A stretch of 64,000 bases of DNA from Archangium lansingense (GTDB taxonomy: Bacteria > Myxococcota > Myxococcia > Myxococcales > Myxococcaceae), in contig NZ_JAPNKA010000001.1 in NCBI RefSeq assembly GCF_026626635.1, forward strand, positions 6,820,001 through 6,884,000, written 5' to 3'. The stretch's first letter is position 1. The number at the start of each line of letters is the position of its first letter. The position numbers were made by a program, and so were the translations under genes. The notes beneath the pieces are model-generated. The model ran no database searches. It saw only the letters and a program-made list of their open reading frames with translations, and had not been told where the DNA came from. Below, one piece after another: positions 8,114 through 15,712 of the stretch.

Positions 8114-10882
8114 ATGGATGCTGCGTGTCGCCCTCTCCTTCTCCTGCTCGCCCTGCTCACGCTTCCCGGCCTCGCCCGGGCCCAGCAGGGTGTCCCCTCG
8201 GCGGCAGCTGAGCCGCGCACCGTGGAGGTGGAGCTCCACGCCACCGACGCGGGCACGACGGCTGTCTCCTCCGAGGACGCCACGCGCCTGGGGTTGGCTA
8301 GCGACGACGGCACGGCCGAGCTCGTGCCTCCCTCGCTCCTGGCCGACTCGCCCGCCGCCTGGCCCGAGGGCCTCGAGGGCACCGCTGGCGAGGTGGGGCT
8401 GGAGCTGCTGATCGACGAGCAGGGCCACGTCGCCGACGTGACGGTGGTCCAGGCCCCCGCGGAGGCGCGTCTCACCGAGGCGGCCCTCGCGGCGGCTCGC
8501 GGCCTGCGCTTCACTCCCGCCACCATGGGCGGAGTGTCCGTCTCGGTGCGCCTGCCCTTCGTCTACCGCTTCGAGCCTCCCGCAGAGCCCGCCACCACCA
8601 CCGCCCAGGCCCGTATCACGGGAGAGGTCCGCGCGCGCGGCACTCGCCGCCCCCTGGTGGACGCCACCCTCTTCCTCGATGGCAGCGACACCCCCGCCGC
8701 CACCACCGACGCGCATGGCCTCTTCTCCCTGGAGGTGTCCGCCGGAGCCCACCGGCTCGAGGTGCGTGCCCCGGGGCACAAGCCCTCCACCTTCGAGGAG
8801 ACACTCGCCACCGGCCAGTCCCTCCAGGTCATCTACCGCCTGGAGCCCGGCCGGGTGAACCCGTACGAGACGGTGGTGCGCGATGAGCGCCCGCGCACCG
8901 AGGTCACCCGTTTCTCGCTACATGAGCAGGAGCTGCGCGAGGTGCCCGGCACGCTGGGAGATCCGTTCCGTGTCGTCATGCTCATGCCCGGCGTGGGCAG
9001 CCTCGCCTCGGGCATCAGCTACCCCGTGGTGCGTGGCAGCCAGCCCGCCGCCACCGGCTTCTTCCTGGATGGCATCCGCATCCCCATGCTCTACCACCTG
9101 CTGCTCGGGCCCGCGGTGGTGCACCCGGACTTCATCGACACCGTGGACTTCTACCCGGGCACTCCGCCGGTGCAGTACGGCCGCGTGCTCGGTGGTGCGG
9201 TGGAGGGGCGCCTCTCCCGCCCGCGCGAGGATCGGCTGCACTTCACCGCCTACGCGGATCTGCTCAACAGCGGCGGCTTCGTCGAGTACCCCTTCGAGTC
9301 CACCGGCACCAGTGTCAGCCTGGCCGGGCGCATCAGCTACTCGGCGATGCTCATCTCCCTGATGGCCAATGCCCTCCGCGACGAGAACGCGCAGCGGGTG
9401 CGCGCCGGCTTCTGGGACTACCAGGCGCGCATCGAGCAGAAGGTGGGCCAGGGGCGCCTGCGGCTCTTCGTGCTGGGCAGCTCGGACGACGTGGGCCTCT
9501 CCCCTGAGATGCGCCTGGGCAGCACCGGAGGCGGCGTCGCTTCCGGCTTCCACCGGATCGATTTGCGCGGCACGCACCCCCTGGCCGGCGGCGAGGGCGA
9601 GCTGGCCTTCACCCTTGGCTGGGACTCGATGGGGCTGGTGGGAGATGGGGCGATGCCTCAGCTGCCTTCCGGTCAGTTGGCGGTCCGGCGCGTGGGCGAG
9701 TTCGGCCTGCGGCAGACGAGCTATGCGGCACGCACGAGCTGGAAGCGGCAGTTCTCGGACTCCCTGGAGTTGCAGGTGGGCGGTGACGTGGAGCACCGGC
9801 GCGCCGCCACCCTCATCATTGGTGAGGGGCGTCCTCCAGGCTGGCGGCCCGAGGACGAGGCGGATCCGCTCAAGAACCCCTCCTCGTTGGCCACCTTCTC
9901 CGGCGCCTATGCCTCCGTGACATGGCGGCCCACCGAGCGCTGGACCGTGGTGCCCGGCTTGCGCGTGGACGCCTACCACCTGGTGCCCGGCATCACGCAT
10001 ACCGCCGTCGAGCCGCGCCTGACTGTTCGCCACGCCCTCTCGGACACGCTCACCCTCAAGGGCGGCGCGGGACTCTTCCACCAGCCCCCCACCGTGCTGC
10101 TGCACATCCCCGCGCTGGACACCGCGGGCCTGCGCTTCGGCCTTCAGTCCGGTGCCCAGTTCGACGTAGGTGCCGAGTGGAAGGCCGTCGAAGGACTCGA
10201 GCTGAGCGCGGACGTCTTCTACAACCCGCTGTCGCGCACCGTGGAGTTCGACCTGGCCGACGTGGCGGAGAACCGGCGGCGCCGCGATCTCGCGCAGGTG
10301 GACCCCAGCGCCAGCGGCTACGCCTACGGCTTCGAGTTGATGGCTCGCCACCCCCTGGGCCGCAACTGGTTCGGCTGGGTCTCCTACAGCTTCCTCCAGA
10401 GCAAGCGCCTCGTGACCTTCAACCGCATTGGCGATGACAACCGCGTGGTGGAGACCGTGCAGGGCACCCTGCCCTTCGCCTTCGAGCAGGCCCACGTCGT
10501 CAACGCCGCGATCAGCTACAAGTTCGGCAACAACTGGACCGTGGGCACCGTGCTCCACTTCAACACCGGCCGGCCCGAGACGGGGCAGATCACCTCGCTC
10601 ACCCAGCGCTCCATCACCGGCTCGGATGGCCAGAGCGCGTGGGTGCGGCAGGATCTGGACCGCGCCGATCGCCTGGCCCCCTACTTCCGCGTGGACCTGC
10701 GCGTCGCGAAGTCGTGGGCCATGAAGGACTTCACGCTCGACGCCTACCTGGACATCCTCAATGCCTCGCTCCAGCAGGAGGTCGTTGCCTATGAGTACAT
10801 CCGCGGCCTGGACGGCCTGGAGCGCAAGCCCATGACCCTTCCCATCATCCTCCCGCTCGTTGGCTTGAAGGGGACCTACTGA
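8114..10882 (+). CDS. TonB-dependent receptor with an N-terminal TonB C-terminal-like domain
   Basis: A 922-aa outer-membrane receptor with an unusual head. After a signal peptide (LLLLLALLTLPGLARAQQ) come a TonB-C-like domain at about residues 82-150 (GLELLIDEQGHVADVTVVQA, then ALAAARGLRFTPA), a carboxypeptidase-regulatory-like beta domain at 166-245, a plug at about 275-375 (VVRGSQPAATGFFLDGIRIP) and a beta-barrel to the C-terminus. Receptors of this type import large ligands using proton-motive force through TonB; here a TonB-like module is on the receptor polypeptide itself. The start is the ATG 9 nt after GAGG. One base separates it from the lipoprotein gene downstream, so they are surely co-transcribed. 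Ligand is unknown. Confidence 0.88.
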   Translation: MDAACRPLLLLLALLTLPGLARAQQGVPSAAAEPRTVEVELHATDAGTTAVSSEDATRLGLASDDGTAELVPPSLLADSPAAWPEGLEGTAGEVGLELLIDEQGHVADVTVVQAPAEARLTEAALAAARGLRFTPATMGGVSVSVRLPFVYRFEPPAEPATTTAQARITGEVRARGTRRPLVDATLFLDGSDTPAATTDAHGLFSLEVSAGAHRLEVRAPGHKPSTFEETLATGQSLQVIYRLEPGRVNPYETVVRDERPRTEVTRFSLHEQELREVPGTLGDPFRVVMLMPGVGSLASGISYPVVRGSQPAATGFFLDGIRIPMLYHLLLGPAVVHPDFIDTVDFYPGTPPVQYGRVLGGAVEGRLSRPREDRLHFTAYADLLNSGGFVEYPFESTGTSVSLAGRISYSAMLISLMANALRDENAQRVRAGFWDYQARIEQKVGQGRLRLFVLGSSDDVGLSPEMRLGSTGGGVASGFHRIDLRGTHPLAGGEGELAFTLGWDSMGLVGDGAMPQLPSGQLAVRRVGEFGLRQTSYAARTSWKRQFSDSLELQVGGDVEHRRAATLIIGEGRPPGWRPEDEADPLKNPSSLATFSGAYASVTWRPTERWTVVPGLRVDAYHLVPGITHTAVEPRLTVRHALSDTLTLKGGAGLFHQPPTVLLHIPALDTAGLRFGLQSGAQFDVGAEWKAVEGLELSADVFYNPLSRTVEFDLADVAENRRRRDLAQVDPSASGYAYGFELMARHPLGRNWFGWVSYSFLQSKRLVTFNRIGDDNRVVETVQGTLPFAFEQAHVVNAAISYKFGNNWTVGTVLHFNTGRPETGQITSLTQRSITGSDGQSAWVRQDLDRADRLAPYFRVDLRVAKSWAMKDFTLDAYLDILNASLQQEVVAYEYIRGLDGLERKPMTLPIILPLVGLKGTY

Positions 10883-10883
10883 C

Positions 10884-12200
10884 ATGCGCCACCCCCATCG
10901 CTTCCTCCTGCTGCTGCCCCTGCTCTCCGCCGGCTGCCAGCAGCGCTACCCGGAGGACCCCCTCTTCGGCTACAGCCGCGCGGTGAACACGGACGGCTCC
11001 CCCATACCGGGGGCCACCATTGCGCTCGAGCGGGCTCCCCCTGCCCCGCTCGATCCGGCGGGACCCGGGGCGCCCCCCACCTTCAGCCCCTATGGGACGT
11101 CCACCACCCAGGCCAACGGCGAGTTCACGTTCCAGGTCCTCTGGGGCGACGTAGAAGAGAATCGCCCCGACACGTACATCCAATACCGCTTCCGGCTGGC
11201 GCTGCCCCTGGATGCCAACGGCCAGGGCACCTTCCTGTCCTTCATCCTCAACGGCGATGTGGAGCTGCCGGCCCTGCAACCCTGGGATGCCCGGCTGGCC
11301 GTGAGCGACAGCCCCCAAGGGCCCACCCTCACCTTCGCGCCCGCCCCGCCCACGCCCCCGCTGCCCCCGAGTGGCAAGCTGCGGTTCGTCTACTTCCATG
11401 AGCAGGGGTCGTCCGCACCGCAGGAGGTGCAGGTTCCCACCACGACGCCCGAAGCCATCGCGCACTTCTTCAGCGGTGGTCTCCCGATGTGGCGCCAGTC
11501 GGGGGTCACCTCTCCTTGGGTACCGGGCCCGCACCTGATGGAGGACTTCGCCAGTCCCGAGGTGCAGCTGCGCGCCTTGTCACTGGGAGAGTGGATCTTC
11601 AGCCCCGTGGGAGGCAGTTGGAGCGCCACCTCCTTCCGGCAGGAGTGGCGCACTGGCCGTCTGGCGCTTCCGGCTGGAGCCTCTCGGCCCATCAGCCGTG
11701 GGGCCGCATGCCAGCCCTCTCTCTCGGGCGAGTGTCCCTGGACGGACGGTCAACTTACCCCCGTCACCATCTCCGGGACCGTGGAGCATGGCCCCCCGGA
11801 GTCGCTCGTCATCACCCTGGCGGAGCCCACGCACCTGAGGCGTGCCGTCATCCGCGGGCTGCACTTCGAGAGCACCCTCAATGGCCCGGAGCGTGTGCGG
11901 CTGGAGGGCAGCGTGGATGGGCAGCAGTGGACTCCGCTCGCGGAGGCCGTTGTCCGCACCTTCGAACCCCAGCGCATGGACCTGGATCTCCAGTCCAATG
12001 CCTTCGCCAATGAGTCCTCCTGGGACTCTCCCTTCCAGGATGAGAGGCTTGCTCCTCCCCGCGAGGCCTTGGTGTTCCTGGACCTGCCCTTGCAGACCCA
12101 AGAACCCGTGCGCTACGTCCGCCTCCGCGCGGAGCCGGATTATCAACCGGGCCGCAACCTCTACCTGTACTCCCTCGCCGAGCTGTCCGTGTTCCCCTAG
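10884..12200 (+). CDS. Outer-membrane lipoprotein partner of the receptor, discoidin-like C-terminus
   Basis: A 438-aa lipoprotein with lipobox LSAGC (Cys18). Residues 25-110 look like a carboxypeptidase-regulatory-like beta domain (VNTDGSPIPGATIALE). The C-terminal third reads like a galactose-binding/F5-8 type C fold: RAVIRGLHFE, then RVRLEGSVDGQQWTPLAEA and the closing strand RYVRLRAEPDY. That fold often binds carbohydrate or cell surfaces. Its ATG is one base after the receptor stop, with AAGGGG as ribosome site inside the receptor gene. By analogy with SusC/SusD pairs it could present ligand to the receptor, but it shows no SusD-like sequence; that role is inference from position only. 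Confidence 0.75.
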   Translation: MRHPHRFLLLLPLLSAGCQQRYPEDPLFGYSRAVNTDGSPIPGATIALERAPPAPLDPAGPGAPPTFSPYGTSTTQANGEFTFQVLWGDVEENRPDTYIQYRFRLALPLDANGQGTFLSFILNGDVELPALQPWDARLAVSDSPQGPTLTFAPAPPTPPLPPSGKLRFVYFHEQGSSAPQEVQVPTTTPEAIAHFFSGGLPMWRQSGVTSPWVPGPHLMEDFASPEVQLRALSLGEWIFSPVGGSWSATSFRQEWRTGRLALPAGASRPISRGAACQPSLSGECPWTDGQLTPVTISGTVEHGPPESLVITLAEPTHLRRAVIRGLHFESTLNGPERVRLEGSVDGQQWTPLAEAVVRTFEPQRMDLDLQSNAFANESSWDSPFQDERLAPPREALVFLDLPLQTQEPVRYVRLRAEPDYQPGRNLYLYSLAELSVFP

Positions 12201-12230
12201 CGGCTCGCGGGAAGTGCTCGGAGAGGGGGA

Positions 12231-12509
12231 TTAGTGATCCGTGCGGTCCGTTCCGACGCTCCGCACGGTGTGCACCGCCGCGTCCACCTCGGCGAGGATG
12301 CGGCGCGCATGGCTCAGGAAGACCTCGCCAGCGGGTAGCAGGCGCATGCCGCGGGGCGTGCGCTCGAAGAGCGGGGTACCCAGCTCGTCCTCGAGCGCGA
12401 GGATGTGGCGGCTGAGCGGAGGCTGAGAGAGGTGAAGCCGGCGCGCTGCACGGCCCACGTGGCCCTCTTCGGCCACCGCAATGAAGGACTGGATGTGTGT
12501 GAGGCTCAC
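12231..12509 (-). pseudogene. Truncated LysR-type regulator (DNA-binding domain only)
   Basis: Ninety-two codons encode a complete LysR winged HTH, SLTHIQSFIAVAEEG through SQPPLSRHILALEDELG and FERTPRGMRLLPAG, and the start of the linker helix, then stop with TAA. LysR proteins are about 300 aa; the whole effector-binding domain is missing. The sequence beyond the stop is the coding end of the lipoprotein gene on the other strand, so no hidden C-terminus follows. The GTG start (12509) fits the family N-terminus. It is most likely a decayed gene; a DNA-binding stub that can still dimerise is possible. Confidence 0.7.
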
Positions 12510-12647
12510 GGCCGCCGAGGTTAGCGCGCTCCCGGGAGCGGGTACACCCGCGGAGGGTCCTCCACCTCGGGCCGTGTGCACCGTGGGACGGAGTCCATGC
12601 CGAAATAGCATTGGACTCCGTGGCTGCTCAGAACCCGTGGTCAGCCC

Positions 12648-12815
12648 TCAGCGGGGCCAGACCATGACCCAGACCCAGACGGGCGACCACATGGAGGCGG
12701 GGCTGGGGGTGCGCGTGGCCGCGGGTTGGGCGTCGCGGCGCTTGCGGAACTCGTCGAGGTTGATGACTTCGGCAGCCTGGTTCATGGCGGATACCGCTTT
12801 CCTGAAGTGGCTCAC
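12648..12815 (-). CDS. Small 55-aa protein with tryptophan-rich tail
   Basis: A short frame starting GTG, with GAGGGG 9 nt upstream. It begins MSHFRKAVSAMNQAAEVINL, continues DEFRKRRDAQ, and ends in a Trp-rich stretch (SPVWVWVMVWPR). An internal ATG would give 45 aa. The first half resembles the N-termini of many small myxobacterial and proteobacterial proteins that begin with an INLDEFRKRR-type amphipathic helix. The tail could be a short membrane-associating anchor. No function can be assigned. It is the only coding candidate seen in the roughly 500 bp between the LysR stub and the LysM gene. Confidence 0.55.
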   Translation of the reverse strand: MSHFRKAVSAMNQAAEVINLDEFRKRRDAQPAATRTPSPASMWSPVWVWVMVWPR

Positions 12816-13038
12816 TGCCACCGTCCCCTCATCGGGGAGCGCTCAAAACCATTATCGGAAGGAGCCCTCCGCCAGTTGCGCGGATTCTTGTCCGCCCCAG
12901 CGGATGGCGGTGTCCAGGCCTCTGTAAACCCCCGTGAAGTGGGTGTAACGGCGGCGGCTATACCACCCGCCCATCCCAGGGAGAGGGAGGGGGGTCCCGG
13001 GATTGACCATCCACCTCGGCACGTGGTCCTCTGAACCT

Positions 13039-14040
13039 ATGGCCAGTGAAACGTATTCTGGGGGAATGGCCGCATTTGGAATCCTTCGTCCTCGCCTGCG
13101 AAACGGGGAGCATGAGTACCTGCTCCTCAGATTCCACGAACCACTCCCCGAAGGACATGAGCACATCGCGCTCGGGGACTCGTGGCAGGCCGAGCGCCGG
13201 TTGCGCGAGTTCGCGCAAGACTCCGTCAACCTGCGGACGCTGCGCGAGCTCGTCTACACCCAGGTGAACGCGCGGCCCTATGAGCCGCTCTCCGAGGAGA
13301 GCGTGCTGCGGCAGGCCGCCACGCTGCTCTCGAGCAAGCACGTGAGGCTGGCCCGCGCACCCCTGCCGAAGATGCCCGGGGTGATGCAGCCTCGCGAGAA
13401 GGTGGAGAAGAAGCCGCCTCCCGAGGTGGTCGAGGAGAAGCTGCGGCTGATGGTGCAGATCGTCGACGACGTCACCGAGGATCCGATCACCGACCTGGAG
13501 CTGAGCATCAAGCTGCCCGACGGCTCCAAGCAGAAGGTCACCACCGACGACGAGGGCCGCATCTCCCTCTCGGACGTGCCCAAGGGGCGTGTCGACATCA
13601 CCTCGGCGATCGACGGCGCGACCCTGGCCGAGACGCTGGCGTTCGCGAAGGCCGGTATCCTGAAGTCACTCGACTCGGGGAAGAAGCGGCGCCGCCGCAT
13701 GGCCCCCTCGGGGAAGTTCCTCGCGCGAATCTCCGAGCACAAGGTGTCCGACGGCGAGACGCTGGAGAGCATCGCCGAGACGTATTCGCTCACGGTGGAT
13801 CAGCTCACGAAGTTCAATTGGGGCACGACCGACCCCGAGGAAATCCAGCGGCACTTGTTCATCGACGTGGGCTGCACGACCAAGGACGACACCGGCAAGT
13901 TCGTGCTCAGCCGCCACGACGACCCCGGAGTCATCTACATCGCCCGTCCGCTGGAGATGAACTGGGTGGCGCTGGAGGATCGCCACATCTGGCGAGTGAA
14001 GAAGGTTCCGGAGCCGAAGCTCTACCTGTTCTCGGTCTGA
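13039..14040 (+). CDS. LysM domain-containing protein of unknown function
   Basis: A 333-aa protein with no signal peptide. The first 120 residues form an unrecognised region (AAFGILRPRLRNGEHEY, then ALGDSWQAERRLREFAQ). Residues about 145-205 read as a beta-sandwich (KLRLMVQIVDDVTEDPITDLELS, here only its sense is given) with a basic KKRRRR patch after it. Residues 235-285 form a LysM motif (SDGETLESIAETYSLTVDQLTKF), the peptidoglycan or chitin-binding fold. A LysM without an export signal suggests delivery by another route or a cytoplasmic role. TTG at 13003 (with an AG-rich site) and ATG at 13066 are alternative starts; no start is well supported. It is 24 bp before the GNAT gene. Confidence 0.7.
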   Translation: MASETYSGGMAAFGILRPRLRNGEHEYLLLRFHEPLPEGHEHIALGDSWQAERRLREFAQDSVNLRTLRELVYTQVNARPYEPLSEESVLRQAATLLSSKHVRLARAPLPKMPGVMQPREKVEKKPPPEVVEEKLRLMVQIVDDVTEDPITDLELSIKLPDGSKQKVTTDDEGRISLSDVPKGRVDITSAIDGATLAETLAFAKAGILKSLDSGKKRRRRMAPSGKFLARISEHKVSDGETLESIAETYSLTVDQLTKFNWGTTDPEEIQRHLFIDVGCTTKDDTGKFVLSRHDDPGVIYIARPLEMNWVALEDRHIWRVKKVPEPKLYLFSV

Positions 14041-14064
14041 TTCATACCAACTCGGAGACCCACG

Positions 14065-14622
14065 ATGATTGCTCCTGGCCCGACCCTCGAAACCGCGCGC
14101 CTCCTCCTGCGCCCCACGGCGCTGGAGGACCTGGATGGCTTCGCGACCCTCATTGGTGACCCGGAGTCCGCGCGTTTCCTGGGCGGAGTGCAGCCGCGCT
14201 CGGTGGCCTGGCGGGCCATGAGCGCCATGGCGGGCTCGTGGGCGTTGCAGGGCTTCTCCATGTTCTCGGTGATCGAAAAGGCGACAGGCCGCTGGGTGGG
14301 CCGCGTCGGTCCCTGGATGCCAGAAGGCTGGCCGGGGCCGGAGGTCGGCTGGGGTCTGCTGCGCGAGTGCTGGGGCCGCGGCTACGCCACCGAGGCGGCG
14401 GCGGCCACCATGGACTGGGCCTTCGACCACCTCGGCTGGACCGAGCTCATTCACTCCATCGCGCCGGAGAACACGCCGTCCCAGCAGGTCGCCATCCGGC
14501 TGGGCTCGCGCCTGCTGGGCCCTGGGAAGCTGCCGCCGCCCTATGACACGACTCCGGTAGAGCTCTGGGGCCAGGACCGCGACACCTGGCGGGCCAGGCG
14601 GAAGAAGACCTCCAACCCCTGA
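14065..14622 (+). CDS. GNAT family N-acetyltransferase (RimJ/RimL-like)
   Basis: A 185-aa acetyl-CoA-dependent acyltransferase. It starts like RimJ/RimL proteins (LETARLLLRPTALEDLDGFATL), has the central beta4 region VGRVGPWMPEGWPGPEVGW, the acetyl-CoA loop LLRECWGRGYATEAAAA and the late PENTPSQQVAIRLG helix. The acceptor could be a protein N-terminus, amino acid or small amine; sequence does not say. GGAG lies 6 nt before the ATG. It follows the LysM gene closely and is followed by a strong hairpin. Confidence 0.9.
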   Translation: MIAPGPTLETARLLLRPTALEDLDGFATLIGDPESARFLGGVQPRSVAWRAMSAMAGSWALQGFSMFSVIEKATGRWVGRVGPWMPEGWPGPEVGWGLLRECWGRGYATEAAAATMDWAFDHLGWTELIHSIAPENTPSQQVAIRLGSRLLGPGKLPPPYDTTPVELWGQDRDTWRARRKKTSNP

Positions 14623-14637
14623 GCTGACGAGAACCTC

Positions 14638-14670
14638 GCACCCGGGGGCCTCTCTCCTCCCCCGGTGTGC
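14638..14670 (+). terminator. Hairpin after the GNAT gene
   Basis: GCACCCGGGGG and CCCCCGGTGTGC pair as an 11-bp stem with one bulge and a 10-nt loop, 16 bp past the GNAT stop. There is no T-run, so termination would be weak or Rho-assisted. Confidence 0.4.
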
Positions 14671-14806
14671 TCCGCCGCTCCGGCTCAGTTCGCCGTGGCC
14701 TTGTCATGCCTCCCCCCTCGGGGAACGAAAAGTCCGTTTCCCCACCATCGGTGCTGGCCGGGCGGAGTGCGACATCTGCTAGGGTGGACTCCGGAGGTAT
14801 CCCACC

Positions 14807-15700
14807 CTGGCACGACTCCTACCGTCGCTTCTGCTGGTACTCGTCCTGACGGGCGCAACGGCGACAGCGCAGCAGCCCCAGTCTCCAGCCCGCGAGCAGC
14901 AGCAGCGGCAAGTCGTCGTCCTCAACGGCCCGGGTGAGCCGGTTCCCGAGGTGCGGGTGGCGGCCGGTGTGTCCACCTACCTGCGCTTCAACGCTCCCAT
15001 CGACAGGGCCTCGCTGGAGGTGGAGGGGCGGGCGACGCGCTTCAAGCTGGTGGACCCAGGCGAGTACACCCTCACCCTCGAGGTGGCCGTCGAGCCGGGC
15101 CCCGGGGAGAAGCTGGGCGTGCGGGTGCGTTACAAAGACGGCAGCTCCCCGGCGTACGCTGCCCTTGCTCTCGTCTCCCACCCCACGCTGGTGGACAAGG
15201 AGGTGGAGGTGGTGCGCCGCCCGCGCACCGTCGAGGCGCTGGAAGCCAGGCTGTCCCACGTGGAAGCCGAGCTTGTCTCCTTGAAGGCTCAGTGCGCGCA
15301 GAGCGGGCTTCCCAGTCTCGCCTTCTCCGGGGTGCTCAACTCGGAGGGGGTCAGCGCCAAGAGCTTCTTCGGGAAGCCGGCTCCCGGCTACAAGGGCGGC
15401 CTCGAACCGGGGCCTGGCACCAGCTACCGGGGCACTCTCTGGGCCATGGTGGTTGTCCAGGTGCGCAACCTCCCGGGACAGCCCGCCTGGGTGCCCGGCG
15501 CGGCACTGCTCACCAGCGTGAAGGGGACGCCGGTGAAGGTGCTCTCGGTGCACATGGAGAAGCCCCAGCTCCAGCCGGGGGAGTTCGCGCTCGTGGCCGT
15601 CATGGTGGAGCCCCCCGCCTCCAACGAGGTCCTCTTCCGACTGGAGTTGATGGACACCACGGGCGGGCGGCGCCTTCCCATCACCGAGGTTGAGCTCTAG
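14807..15700 (+). CDS. DUF2381 family secreted protein (first copy), CTG start
   Basis: A 297-aa exported protein of the DUF2381 type, a paralogous family of Myxococcales. Hallmarks are the strand PEVRVAAGVSTYLRFNAPID, the LGVRVRYKDGSSPAYAALAL segment, a short coiled coil (TVEALEARLSHVEAELVSLKAQC) given here as its role, and the late EFALVAVMVEPP strand. In-frame sequence upstream of the first GTG encodes a signal peptide, ARLLPSLLLVLVLTGATATAQQ, with no ATG, GTG or TTG before a stop at 14780. GGAGGT sits 8 nt before a CTG at 14807, so translation probably starts there. The kinase gene begins 12 bp downstream with its own GGAGGG. Function unknown; pairing with a kinase recurs at 35.4-38.1 kb. 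Confidence 0.75.
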   Translation: MARLLPSLLLVLVLTGATATAQQPQSPAREQQQRQVVVLNGPGEPVPEVRVAAGVSTYLRFNAPIDRASLEVEGRATRFKLVDPGEYTLTLEVAVEPGPGEKLGVRVRYKDGSSPAYAALALVSHPTLVDKEVEVVRRPRTVEALEARLSHVEAELVSLKAQCAQSGLPSLAFSGVLNSEGVSAKSFFGKPAPGYKGGLEPGPGTSYRGTLWAMVVVQVRNLPGQPAWVPGAALLTSVKGTPVKVLSVHMEKPQLQPGEFALVAVMVEPPASNEVLFRLELMDTTGGRRLPITEVEL

Positions 15701-15712
15701 GAGGGCCGGCCC

